Shown here: positions 1-11,135 of the stretch, piece after piece
Layout: each line of letters starts with the position of its first letter
Position numbering within the stretch: position 1 is the first letter of the stretch
NCBI GenBank assembly: GCA_028551475.1
Contig: CM052357.1
Coordinates: 10,711,931-10,775,930, forward strand
Direction of reading: 5' to 3'
Origin: Casuarina equisetifolia
Lineage: Eukaryota > Streptophyta > Magnoliopsida > Fagales > Casuarinaceae
Length of the DNA: 64,000 nucleotides
Position numbers and translations under genes: made by a program
Notes under the pieces: model-generated
Told to the model about the DNA's origin: nothing
What the model saw: the letters and a program-made list of their open reading frames with translations, nothing else
Databases searched by the model: none

Positions 1-69
1 ATTTGGCCTTCCTTTCTAAAAGGCCTTCTCTCACTGATTGGGCCTTAAGCTAGGTCTTGGGTCATGACA
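1..69 (-). repeat. Tail of 3' LTR of outer element (truncated by window)
   Basis: This matches 11067-11135 with a handful of differences and ends with the same ggtcatgaca. On the minus strand it is preceded by the tract aagaagagatgggga, which is the expected polypurine tract just before a 3' LTR. Confidence 0.7.
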
Positions 70-384
70 ATCCCCATCTCTTCTTCAAATCCTTATCCTC
101 AAGGATTAATGCAAAACTAAATTCATCTAGGCTAATACCCCAAACCGACATTGTTTCATTAACCTTCTTTGCATCAATCACTGATTCAAGCTCATGAACC
201 AGTTTGCCCTTCCTAAAGTCTACAACTAAGAAGCTCACCCTTGTCACATATGAGACCAAGTAAGATTGCACTAATTTAAGCTCTCCTTTAGTTGTAACTT
301 TCTTGTCACCAAGTAGCAGGAAGGGTCATAATTTTGTCTGAGATGACAACCTTTTCCTTTTTGATCAATTTCTTTTTTTGTCCA

Positions 385-1102
385 CACATCCTTTAGGTCC
401 CATCAGATTTAGTGCAATATTATTAGCTACAATAAAAGGATTCCTTTAAGTAATCTCTGCAAATGGTCCAACATGAACAAGAACAAGGGTTCCCTCACCA
501 TCTTCCCAAGCTTTTTCAAATGCCTAAACATGATGTCACTAAAGCTCCACTTTTTTTTTTTGGTGGCCTATAAGTGGTTTAAAAGAGCCTTCTTTGATTG
601 GCTTGACTCATGGAAAATTTTATTATCAATGGTAGCAACTAGTAGATTGTTTGCAATTGTTATTGCATGAATATCTCTTATTAGGTGAAGATTGAACTCA
701 TCCATTAGAATCCCTTGACTATAACCATTATCTACCACACCCCTTTTCATTCCAAAAGTAGGTCCTTGTGATGGTTGACGAAGGTAGGTAATAACTTTTT
801 TTTTATCATAAAAAGCTCTAATGCTAGAAAAAACCCAACCGCCATTGAAATGGACTTGCCTTCTCCAAGAGGAGTTGGAATAATCCCTCTAAGCTTCACA
901 TAATATCCATTGCTAGATCCTTCAAGCTCATCAAACACATATAACAAAATTTTGGCCTTGTATTTCCCATAAAGATCATAATGGTTGGGATTTGAATCAA
1001 GCTTCTTGACAATCTCAGAGGTGTAGAGAGGTTGAACCAAGTTAGTAATGTTTATGTCCGCTGGGATTGGGGACACCACCTGTAACTTCCTTAGTCTTCA
1101 AG
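385..1102 (-). pseudogene. Captured formate-tetrahydrofolate ligase fragment
   Basis: The minus strand encodes ordered pieces of plant 10-formyltetrahydrofolate synthetase, a cytosolic one-carbon enzyme that joins formate to tetrahydrofolate using ATP. From about 1102 it reads RKLQVVSPIPADINI, then HYDLYGKYKAKILL, then the nucleotide-binding loop TPLGEGKS. After a one-base frameshift near 795 it continues [39 protein letters not shown] and DIMFRHLKKLGK, then jumps to EGTLVLVHVGPFAEIT and NNIALNLMGPKG. About 170 residues of the normal enzyme are missing between LKKLGK and EGT. Lesions include the frameshift, stops near 445 and 568, and the deletion. No intron is visible across the joined N-terminal part, which would fit capture from mRNA. 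It is a dead passenger of the outer retroelement. Confidence 0.8.
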
Positions 1103-1163
1103 GACCTCATTCTAATACATTTAACTATTGTCAATCCCACTAACAAAGATAGCTTTTGGTTTG

Positions 1164-1960
1164 CTAGCTGTAAATAGCCACGAACCTTGACAACATCTTC
1201 GTTTGCCTTGCATAAGGCTGCAACAGAGAGTAAGAATCCACAAGCCTGTCATTAGGCTTAATCCTTTGTTTAATTGCGACATAAAAAATGGAAACCAAAT
1301 TGTCCATCCTCTTGGCCCCTAAGTAGTGAATCAAACATATGTAGCCTATCATATTGAACTCAACACTTGACAAACACATTTCTTTAGACAACTTCATTGC
1401 CTTATCAACTTTCCTTAGCCTCCTATATATGTTAAGCATTGCCATGTAGCTCCTCTTATTTAGCTTGCTCATAACCTTGAAGAGCTTTTAGGCCTCTTCC
1501 TTCAATTCATTGATGATGTGGAGCAATTGTGCCAACCCAGGCTAATGGCCTAACTTATATGTTGAGTGTCTTAACAATTACATGATCTGCATCGCCTGAC
1601 CTTACCTAAAACATTATTAATAATCCCATAAGTAACCCTATCTAATTCAAGCTGGTCATTTTTCATTTTTTGAAAAAGCCATATTACCTATTCCTTAGTC
1701 CCATTTTTTATGAATGAATTAATCAAAGCTATTTCAAGAACTTGTTCATTTGACTTAATAATCATCGAACTCACCAATCCATTGATCAAAAAATTATGAA
1801 GATACAAGCTTAGATCAATCCTTTCAGCAACTATTTTCCTTATCTTGCTTGGCTTTGGCTTTTCATCTTGGCTCTTTAGCCATGTGATGGTTTTACTCAA
1901 ATCCTCCATAGCCCACCTTTTGACTTTAGAAGGAGAGAAAAACTCCTTGGTAGTATTAGA
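1164..1960 (-). pseudogene. PPR-protein gene fragment inside the outer element
   Basis: Minus-strand frames show pentatricopeptide-repeat features. At 1472-1164 the helix pair SYMAMLNIYRRLRKVDKAM followed by KLSKEM is close to the PPR consensus (xYNxLIxxYxKxGKxxEAxxLFxEM), and a second less perfect repeat follows. At 1909-1688 LINSFIKNGTKE, and just beyond its stop LFQKMKND...DRVTYGIINNVLGK, look like another repeat crossed by a frameshift or stop. PPR proteins bind organellar RNA. This copy is not functional: it is short, broken and sits inside a retrotransposon. It may be one captured gene fragment or two. It lies directly upstream, on the same strand, of the ligase fragment. Confidence 0.55.
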
Positions 1961-2437
1961 AGATTGGCCTTTGGATGATATAGAGAGTAGTTAACTATGT
2001 ATGCAACTGTTTTTTAGCCATATTCTCAGACTTTCAAGGCATGGATGCCTTATTATCTTTACCTCCATTAGAAATTTTGCTTCTCTACCATAGTTTACCA
2101 AGATGCATGAGGAAACCTTCAATGTCAACAAGCTTCTTTTGTGTATAACACTCGGATATCCACTCATTCGAAATGATAGTCCCGTAATTAGACTTGACTT
2201 GCCAAAACTTTAGGGTGTTAGGAAATGGGCAAATAAGAAGAGTGTAATATTGATTCTAATTAGGCTAATATTCCACTCCCATTTCTATGGCTTATGATCA
2301 TAAAATGCTACACTCAGGGTTAACAAACCCAGACAAGACAAATACCACCCATTCTAGAAGTTTGGAGCATGTCATGATGCCACTATGTCCTTTTCCCTAC
2401 CCTTTGGCCTACCTAGGCTTCAGAGAGTCATCACAAT

Positions 2438-4633
2438 TGCAAAATGAGATAAACACAAGGCTCGAACAAAAAGGCCTTATATTAAAGTAGATCAAGGCTT
2501 AGAGAAAACTTGATACAAAACACTAAGCCATTCCATGACTTATGTAGCCTAGGCCTTATAGTTAAAATATTGTTCGGATAATACAACTTTCAATGGCCAT
2601 TGTGTTGGAAACTAGGGTTTTGTTGTGACTAAAAATATTTTGGTAAATATTAATTCTTGAAATATGTTTTTTTTATGTGCAAAAAGAAAAAAAATCAAGG
2701 AAGTAAAAGGTATACAAATTATAATATTAATTAATGATATTATAAAGTAACCAAGTTCCTACATACCTTCATAAAACATATTCTTAAAGTTCTTGTGAAA
2801 TACATTTGTGTATTTGAATATTTCTTTAAGAAATAAAATATATTTGAATATATTTAATTTAGAAATTTGATACTTGGTTTTAATGCATTTGTAGGAACAT
2901 GAGGGTATTGATTCTACCTTGATATTAGTTCAAAGCTAAGATATGTATTACACCAAAATATGAACTTTGTAAAAGATCATAGTTTTGGACTATGTTTACA
3001 TAATTAAACTTTGGACCCTATTGATATTGGACCGTGTTTATCTGTTGGATCTTTTGTTACTAGATTGGACCCTTTGTTGCTGGACCGAGACTCTGTGATG
3101 CGGCTCGAGCTTGCATTAGCTTGACCTTGCTGGAGTAAGTCTTCTCACACTACAATGTCGTCTCGTCCATCAGAGATGCGCCTGCCATGAAGTCGTCTCA
3201 CTTAATAGAAAGACGCACGTAAGAGGTCTTTCGATCATTTTGCCCTAGCCACTGTTACTCATCTTCGATGTCATCTGTGCTTCTCTCAAGCACTGAAACC
3301 TCAACGGGAGGATTCTAGAGGAGACTAGCTGTTAGAATGGTTGGATTAAGGCTATAAAGATTGATATGAAGTCGATTTGATGGATGGGCCACTATTCCTA
3401 ACGGGAAGAAAGCTATGGTTCAAGTTTGATCAAGAAAAGGGCCTTATATCTGTTTCCTATTTAAAGGAGATGCATATGTGAATGTTTCTTCTTGATGATT
3501 TTCATCTATTTAAAGTGTTCTCTTTGTGAAGAAAGTCTCTTAAGCTCACTTACTATTTGATTCAAGTTCGCTCATCTCTCGGTGACTCACAAAGGTTCGG
3601 TGATATTCGATTATTTAGTTTGATCTTCGATTATATATTCAATCATAGCTTGTATAACATTATTTATGTATTGATTTCATTTATAAACATTTATTGCACA
3701 TAAATCTTGAGGTAAATTCGAAACCCTAATTTGATAAATTAAGGATTTCATGATAGGAGCTCTATATCTTGATATATATACTTGAATAGCTCTTCTGATT
3801 AGCAATATCCCATAAACTAACATATTATTTAGGGATTTGCTATTGTACATGATTTTTTTTTATCATAACTTGTATTCGGACTTGAGAATTCCTTTGAGAA
3901 GGAATTATTTGGATTAGGGAGAACATGCTCTCCTAATCAGGTTGAGTAAAGGTGACTTCAATTGGTTAGATTGAAGGAGAAGAGAGTGGACGTAGGACTC
4001 AATGATTGAGTGTCGAACCACCGTGGTAAATTGGGTGTTGATTCTCTTGCTCTTTATTTGTTTAAATAATTCTGTTTGTTTAATTGCTCATTATCACACA
4101 AACTATTAAATTATTTGATTAAATCCTTTATATCATACAAACTTATTGGATTCGTAGAATAACAATTCAACCCCCTTTTTTGTTAAGCCATAAAACCCAA
4201 CACAGTGTAGTCAGTACCTCATTTTCCATATGAATGGCCAACCCTAGCTGATTTCTTCTTGAACACTTCATTATAGTTGGTGTGTTTTTTCTCCTTGTTT
4301 CTAAGATGGTTTGGTGGTGGTGCCTTGGCTATTGGTATTGCATGTGATGATAATTCTCCATGATGGTAGTTTGTGAAGGTCGAGTGCTAGTTGGTTTGGA
4401 AGCTATGTTGTCCTTCCAGGTCACAGATATTAATCTTTCCATACTGAGCACATGTTGCATGGATTGCATACATCTTGGTTTTATCTTCAAGCTCCTCAGC
4501 ATCTTTAAGGACTTATGTAGATACAGGTTGAGGTAATGAGTCCAATAGAGCCTTGAGTGCACGATGACCTCTTTCTTCCAACTTAAGCCTGGTTCTTTTT
4601 GCGTGTTCCATAACCATACCGACTACTCCAACA
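2438..4633 (-). repeat. 3' LTR of Copia 1, split by a solo LTR
   Basis: The LTR proper is 2438-2602 plus 4203-4633, about 590 bp after removing the insertion and one copy of its target duplication. It aligns end to end with the intact partner at 8951-9523. Confidence 0.8.
2603..4202 (+). mobile_element. Solo LTR (1.6 kb) inserted in the Copia 1 LTR
   Basis: The segment starts tgttgga and ends cccaaca, a six-base inverted terminus with TG...CA ends. It is flanked by cattg (2598-2602) and cagtg (4203-4207), a 5-bp target duplication with one mismatch. The partner LTR near 9105 lacks it, so insertion is direct. No coding potential, primer site or second LTR is visible. The tract ttcaacccccttttttg before its right end resembles the 3' ends of large plant Copia LTRs (SIRE/Maximus type), which suggests plus orientation, but that assignment is only an inference. 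Confidence 0.75.
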
Positions 4634-4699
4634 CTCCCCCATAAAATTGCTAGAGTTACACCAATTTTGTTTCGTAGATCTTTATATCTTTCTCTTGCA

Positions 4700-5960
4700 A
4701 GTGGCTTAGTTAGAATGTTTGCTAGTTGATCTCTAGAAAGGATGAAGATTGTTACAATTGTTCCTTAGGCCACCTTTTCTCGGATGAGGTGTATATCTAT
4801 AGAGCTAGAAGGTTATCATAAAACATATGAACATGAGTGACTTGACTTACCCTAAGTGTCCAAAGTAGGTTGAGCAACCATACTGCTTCACCTATCCCTT
4901 CAAAGAGTGCCTAATACTCAGCTTTAGTTGAGGACTGTGACATAAAGTTTTGCTTTCTTGAGGTCCAAGAAATAAGGTTTGCACCATAAACATGAGAAAA
5001 CTAATGGTGGATTTCCTTGACTTGTCACATCTTCCATAATTAGCATCTATAAAACCATAGATAGTGGTTGGACTTTGTTTATGGAATTGCAATCCAAATT
5101 TTGATGTTCCTTACAAGTATCAAAGGATTCTTTTAAGCTAAAATAGATCCTTGATTTGAGGTGCACTTATGTGTTGGCAAAGCTTATGCATAACTTCGTT
5201 GATCTTTGGCTAAGTTTGTGAGAGGTAGTGTAGAGATCCTAAAATGCTCCGAAATCCTGCTCGTTGAAGCAAAAATTTTTCACCATTATGTATTGATTCT
5301 CCTTTCACTAACATAGGTTTGGATATTGGCTGGCTATATATCATTTCAGCTCTCCTTAAAATATCAAGAGTATATTGATGTTGTGATACAAAATTCCAGC
5401 CTCATTGTGTTCAAATTGTAATCCAAGGATGTAATGAATTTTTCCAAGGTCTTTCACTTAACAGCCTCCACTTAACTCAAGGATAAAATCATTGACTATC
5501 TTCATTGAATTTTTGGTTACTATAATATCATCCAGATAAAGTGGCACCCAAAGTTCATGCCCATTTTTACAGTAGAGAAATAAGGATGGATCAAACATGC
5601 AACATTGGAAACAACGTTCAAGTAAAAAGGTTGAAAATCACTCAAACTATGCATGTGGTAATTGTTTTAGACCATATAATGATTTATGCAACCATCATAC
5701 ATGATTTGGATATTTTGGATTAACAAATCTCTTAGGTTGTTGCATAAAAATGGGTTCAGTTAAGAAGCTGTGCAAGAAAGCATTTGCAATGTCTAATTGT
5801 TTAATGCACCATCCTCGAATAACAACAAGTGAAATCACTAGCATGATGGTTGTGGGATGAACAACGGGGCTGTATGTTTCAAGGTAATCAACTCCAGATT
5901 CTTGGTGATATCCTTGGACCACCAATCGTGCCTTGAGTCAGTCCACGGTTCCTTGAGGAG
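4700..5960 (-). pseudogene. Copia 1 reverse transcriptase and RNase H remnant
   Basis: At 5925-5695 the minus strand encodes YHQESGVDYLETYSPVV and KQLDIANAFLHSFL, the Copia reverse transcriptase core. A catalytic YLDD sequence is still readable near 5545-5515 in another frame. At 5092-4892 the stretch TIYGFIDANYGRCDKSRKST is the start of RNase H. Frame changes and stops separate all these pieces. Confidence 0.75.
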
Positions 5961-6602
5961 TAAGCTTTGTTTTGAATATCCACTTGCTTCCTATCACATT
6001 CATGGTTGGCATTCTTGGCACAAGAGTCCATGTTTTAGTCCTTTGCAGTGCCTCTATCTTATTTTCCATAGCACCCCTCCAACCTGAGTGAGAAAGAGCT
6101 TAAGCTATGTTGTTGGGAGTTGCTGGAATATGCATGTGTGCATGGAGCGCATAATAAGGATTAGGTCATCTGATTCCTAGTTGGCGGTAGTCATTGGATG
6201 GATTCTAGGTGGGGTTATGTGTGTTAAGGTATCATTGGTTTAGGTAAAGACCAAAGTGGAATGAAGTGAGAAGGACATTGAGTCAAGTTCTGAAGAAAAA
6301 GATAAAGGTATTTCTGTGGGTTGTTTCTCTAAAAGCATGGGTAAGGTTTCCAAAAAAGGAGTGGTTCTATTTAAAGTACAGCCTTGTTCATGTCCAATAA
6401 ATGCTTGGTCCAAATTTTCTTCATACGGTACAAAATTGGTATGAATGTCTTCCAGATTTTTTAATTCTTCATTGTACTTGATGCAAGGAGTTTATATTTC
6501 CTTATTTTGTGGAGCTTGCATGAGAAGGGGCCTTTGTATAAACTGATTATGTTGTATGTGATCTTGTAGTTGTCCTGCATTATTGTTTTCTAATGTGGTG
6601 AT

Positions 6603-7990
6603 TTAATTTAAATCTTCTTCAAGTGATCCGATTTTGCTTGAAATAAGATTTTCTATCGGATTCAAATAAACTCCTTTTATACTTGACATCTTAAATGGAT
6701 ACACACGTTTGTTGAACATCACGTGTCTTGATATGAATAATTTTCCTATGGGTATGTGCAAGCATCGGTACCCTTTATGCCATGTGCTGTATCTTACAAA
6801 AACACAAGGTAGAGACTTTGATTCCAATTTATTAGTAAGAGTTGATCATAAACATAGAAGACATTGACTTCCAAAAACTCTCAAGGTTCCACATTTTGGA
6901 ATCCAATGAAATAATATTTCAAAGGGTGATTTATTTTTCAATATTGGGTTTGGAATTTGGTTTATAATATAAACCATTGTGAGAAATGCTTTAACCTAAA
7001 ACTTTCGGGGTATCTCGGCTTCTTTCATCATTGAACGTCCAACTTTAACTATATATCTATACTTTCATTCTACAATTTCATTTTGCTGCGGAGTATAGGG
7101 ACATGACATTTGATGAATAATACCATGATATCTTATAAACTTAGCTAATTCTTTGCTGGTATACTCACCTCCATTGTCAGTTTGGAGAATCTTGATTTTG
7201 GCATCAAATTGTTATTCTATCATGGATTTAAAATCAATTGAAGTTTGACAGAGATTTGATTTCCTTTTGAGAGGATAAAACCATGTGAATCTAGTGCATT
7301 CATCACTAAATATCACATAACATATAAAGTTCTCATAGGACCATTCTGGAGAAGGCCTTCATAAATCACTATGCATACGTTCAAATGGTACAAAGGATTT
7401 ATTACTAGACAATCTAAAAGATAATGGGTGACTCTTAGTTTCTAAACATGTAGCACAAACTTTAGGTATCTCTTTTTTCAAATTTATTAATTTTTGAGTC
7501 TATAAGTCCTTCAAAATGTGAAGATTAGAATGACCTAATCTTTTATGCCATGTGTCACCATTTGTAGTTTGTTGATGAAGTGTGAGATAGGTTTGTATCC
7601 GTTAATTAGGCAACACTTATAGATCTCCTCATCTAGACCTCTTTAGAAGTTTCTCTTGGGTGATCAGATCCTTAACAACAAATGAATTTTTGTCAAATGA
7701 AACCAAACAAGGATTATCATCAGTTAATTTGGATAAGGCAATAAATTCTGTTTTATTGCAGGAGCAAATAAAACAAAATTCAATTTTATTCATCCTTGAT
7801 TGAGACTAGTAGAACTAACATGTGTGATTGGAATACATTCTCCATCTCCAATGAAGATTGTATCTGAGCCTGAATATGTTTTAAAGGATGACAAAGTACC
7901 GTTAATTCTACTATATAAGGTAAAGTTCTTGAATTTGCCACCCATTCATCTCCTTTAGGCTCATTGATATATATTGTTGCCAAGGCCTTA
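6603..7990 (-). pseudogene. Copia 1 protease and integrase remnant
   Basis: Downstream of gag, minus-strand frames show a decayed protease site (WVANSR where WLVDSG is expected, about 7940). Then come integrase pieces: HKRLGHSNLHILKDL, CATCLETK, LQTDNGGEYT, SCPYTPQQNEIVE and LRVFGSQC. At 6827-6603 lies the C-terminal GYRCLHIPIGKLFISRHVMF segment. Several stops and frame changes interrupt the order. Confidence 0.7.
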
Positions 7991-8029
7991 TGTATGTTGT
8001 CAGCTTGATATATGTGATCAAATCATCAC

Positions 8030-8931
8030 TAGCATTCTAGTCTAGAGTGTCCTTTCTTTCCACATATTTTACAAGTAATTAGATGGTAAGCAAAGTTATG
8101 AGTAAAATAACTTGAAGTGGTGTTAGGGTTTCCGAAGTTAGTTCTTTCTTGGTTGAACGAGTTTCGATTGTTGAAAGGGGTGAATCCCTATCCTTGGGAT
8201 ATGAAACGTGGTTGATTTCCTTATCCTCTAAAGCTTCCTCTTCCTCCTCCGTTGTTGCATTAAGCTGAGAAGGCTATTGTTTCATTTGGAATAGAAGTAA
8301 CATTCTTAGGATACCTAATTATGAGAGATTCATATGCTTGCAATTATGAAATAACTATGCTAAATTTAGGGATAGGTGGCCAAAACATAATGGTTTTAAA
8401 AGTTTCATAACTTTCATCAAGACTTTCAAGAAATTTAAATGTCTTGGCTGAGTTTAATTTTGACTTTCCAATAGAACTTAATTGATTCAATAATCCCTTA
8501 AATTCATTAAGGAAAGTTGATAGAGTTTTACCTTGCTTTTTAATATAGTTGAGTTGAGAAAGTAAGTTAAACTCACAGGTTTTTGTTTTTTATGCAAAAT
8601 GATTTGCTAGTTCATTCTAGACTTAAGCTTATGTTTCCAACTCAAAGATGTGGCCTAGAGCTTCTTCTGAAAGAGTATTGATAATCCATGATTTGACTAA
8701 TACATCACTTTGTGACTGTGAGTTATAATTAGGATTAGAAGTTTCACCATTTGTGGTTTGGATAGGTTTTGGAATATCACCTATCATAAAGCCAGCTAAT
8801 TTCTGGGTTTGAAGAAGAGATTTAATTTGGGTCATCCAGGAAAGGTAGTTTCCTTTTGTGAGTTTGATTGTAACAAAGTTACTCACATAGATAGAATTGG
8901 GAAATGGGTACGTGTTGGTTCTTCGAGCCAT
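8030..8931 (-). pseudogene. Copia 1 gag remnant
   Basis: The minus-strand frame starting at 8931 opens with MARRTNTYPFP and contains KGNYLSWMTQIKSLLQTQKL, the typical start of a plant Copia gag protein. Later frames, after stops, end in the zinc knuckle CKICGKKGHSRLEC near 8080-8030, a complete CX2CX4HX4C motif. The knuckle binds packaged RNA. The first open stretch is 100 residues before a stop. Confidence 0.7.
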
Positions 8932-8950
8932 GGTGGCTTTGATACCAAAT

Positions 8951-9523
8951 TGTAAAATGAGATAAACATAAGGCTCAAACCAAAAGACCTTATATTAAAG
9001 TAGATTAAGGCTTAGAGAAAACTTGATACAAAACACTAAGCCATTCCATGGCTTATGTAGCCTAGGCCTTATAGTTAAAATATTGCTCGGAGAATACAAC
9101 TTTCAATGGTCGGTGTAGTCAGCACCTCCCTTTCCATGTGAATGGCCAACCTTAGCTGATTTCTTCTTGAACACTTCATTATAGTCGGTGTGTTTTTTCT
9201 CCTTGTCTCTAGGATGGTTTAGTGGTGGTGCCTTGGCTCTTAGTATTGCATGTGATGACGATTCTCCATGATGGTAGCTCGTGAAGGCCGAGGGCTTGCT
9301 TGTGTGGAAGCCGTGTTGTCCTTCTAGGTCATAGATATTAATCTTTCCATACTGAGCATGTGGTGTATGGATTGCATGCATCTTGGTTCTATCTTCAAGC
9401 TCCTCAGCATCTTTAGGGACTTGTGCAAATACAAGTCTGGCCTTGAGTGCATGATGACCTCTTTCTTCCAACTTAAGCTTCGTTCTTTTTGTGTGTTCCA
9501 TAACCATACTGACTGCTCCAACA
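8951..9523 (-). repeat. 5' LTR of Copia 1 (573 bp)
   Basis: This repeat matches 2438-2602 plus 4203-4633 with scattered substitutions. It lacks the solo LTR present in the partner and so serves as the empty-site control for that insertion. The downstream primer site is at about 8935-8948 on the minus strand. Confidence 0.8.
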
Positions 9524-9529
9524 ATCACT

Positions 9530-10763
9530 TCCTTTATGATTATCGTTCTTTCTCGAACTCGTCCACAAGGGAGGGTTTCTTTTACTCTTACCGCCCATCC
9601 GTTTCCTTATATTAGACATGATCAAGAATAATTCCATTATATTACACTTGACCAAGTTCCTCAACAAGGAATTGCAGCATACCAAACCAGGAGAAAAACT
9701 ATCATTTTTTGCCCATTTCTTTTTTACTTTCCAACAACATTGTGTTACCCACCATCTGAAGTTTGGGAGAAGTTTAGGTGGTAAAGAAAAGCCATGAACA
9801 TTTGTTATGTCTTGTGAGTGCCAAAATTTTCTCTAGCGATACTTTGGTGGCCGCCCTTGGTGGTAGAAGAATTTTTTTATTATCGACCCATTGGGTAGAT
9901 CAAGCGAAGGCCATTCTCGGTGGCCAGCACATAAGGGTCCTTTTGAAGTTTGCTTGCTAGAATCTCCCACATGACTACTTTGTTGCACTTTCCCCACACC
10001 ATGCCTTTTGCCTTTTCTTTGTTGCTTCTCACTTGAATGCTTTCGATGATGATTTTGGCATCTATTAGACCTTTTCCAAGTTGCTCTTAAGTTAGGTCCT
10101 CTCGTCGGTGTTTCACGACAGCCTCCCACCCATCACACTAATACTCGTTGGAAACCCATTGGTGGGTCAAGAGACTAGAGCGACACCTGCGCAGTTGTTG
10201 GTGTCTCATTGGTCAATGTTGGGTCTGCTTTAGGCTTGACTGGAGAAATCGAGTCTAGAATAGAAATTTTCAATTTTGCATCTGTCGATCTGGGTTCCAA
10301 CTTAGTCTTTGCTAGTATGAAAGGAGTTGGGTCATCCCTTTCCTTTTTTTCCACGGATTATTCCATGATGGTTTGAAAATTTTTCTGCAACTTCTCCAGT
10401 CTTGCTTCCATTAAACTCATGCGTTGCTCCATCTTCTTACCATCCTGGTAGGAGGTAATGAGCACCAACGACATGGTGGTAGGATATTGACTAGAATAGT
10501 CAAATTGAGTTTGTCTTGGTAACGTGAAACTGGTGCCATCAATAAAAAGATTGGATAATGACTAGAATAGACAAATTGGTCACCGTATTGGTAATGGTCG
10601 GAATAAGCAAATTGGTTACCATATTGGTAAGGGGTAACATGGACCATTGGTGGTGTGGTTCAATAATGGCTAAAATATGTAGCCCATGGATACCATGCTG
10701 ACAAACTTGGATTTGAAAGAAGCCTAAACTCAGAGAACCCAAACAGTTCCATGAGAAAGACAA
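9530..10763 (-). pseudogene. Degenerate gag region of outer element
   Basis: Several broken minus-strand reading frames follow the primer-binding site. The stretch at 9833-10129 ends with a short Cys/His segment (LCAGHREWPSLDLPNG) that resembles the zinc-knuckle region of plant Ty3/Gypsy gag proteins, where a cysteine-rich CDGPHR...CP motif is usual; here most of the cysteines are lost. Stops and frame changes interrupt the whole region. The frame continues to about 9530, where the nested Copia element begins. Assignment to Gypsy rests on this weak similarity and on the tRNA-Met primer site, so it is tentative. Confidence 0.45.
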
Positions 10764-10790
10764 ACTAAATCGGCATAGGTGCTAGAACCT

Positions 10791-10804
10791 TGCTCTGGAT
10801 ACCA
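10791..10804 (-). other. Primer-binding site of outer element
   Basis: The minus strand reads tggtatccagagc two bases after the 5' LTR. This is the usual initiator-Met tRNA complement (tggtatcagagc) with one extra base. It fixes the minus-strand orientation of the element. Confidence 0.65.
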
Positions 10805-10806
10805 CT

Positions 10807-11135
10807 TGTTAGAACTATCTTGCATTTGTTTGAGAATCCATAACACAACACATAAATACCTCCCAAGAACCAACAAGCGTTATAGAACCAAACCTTCATT
10901 GATGAACCAAAGATTACATAAATTGCATTACACATCATTACAACCTTACACTAACAAACTAACAACACTACTCCTAGTCATGCCATCAACAAAAATCTAC
11001 AGAAACTAAGGTTCTTCACTTCTCAGATGCCTTCAAGACTTGTGCTTCTCCCATATATACTACTTTATTGGGCCTTCCTTTCTAAAGGGCCTTCTCTCAC
11101 TTATTAGGCCTTAAGCTAGGTTTTGGGTCATGACA
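10807..11135 (-). repeat. 5' LTR of outer element (329 bp)
   Basis: The LTR begins with tgttagaact and ends with tcatgaca on the plus strand, that is TG...CA termini. Its last 69 bases recur at 1-69 of the window as the end of the partner LTR. Read on the minus strand it is followed two bases later by the primer-binding site. Confidence 0.75.

Larger units (their letters stand above)
2435..9523 (-). mobile_element. Nested Copia element 1, degenerate, with its own nested insertion
   Basis: Direct repeats at 2438-4633 (interrupted by a solo LTR) and 8951-9523 are its two LTRs, each starting with tg(c/t)aaaatgaga and ending with gctccaaca or actccaaca. On the minus strand the 5' LTR is followed by tggtatcaaagcc, an initiator-Met primer site. 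Internal order on the minus strand is gag, protease, integrase, reverse transcriptase and RNase H, the Copia order. The string atcac lies at 2430-2434 and 9524-9528 and is the likely 5-bp target duplication. If so, three bases (aat) at 2435-2437 belong to the element. Many stops and frameshifts make it inactive. Confidence 0.85.
1..11135 (-). mobile_element. Outer LTR retrotransposon, gene-capturing, incomplete at left edge
   Basis: This element reads on the minus strand. Its 5' LTR lies at 10807-11135 and the tail of its 3' LTR at 1-69; both end in the same string (gggtcatgaca). Next to the right LTR is a sequence complementary to initiator Met tRNA. Next to the left LTR is a purine-rich tract (minus strand of about 70-85). 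Between them, in minus-strand order, come gag-like remnants (about 10763-9530), a nested Copia element, PPR-like fragments and formate-tetrahydrofolate ligase fragments. I see no integrase or reverse transcriptase belonging to this element itself. The visible 69 bp of the left LTR differ from the right LTR at roughly 6-8 places, so the insertion is old. The left LTR is truncated by the window, so its target duplication cannot be checked. A Ty3/Gypsy origin is likely from the gag remnant but not certain. Confidence 0.75.
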
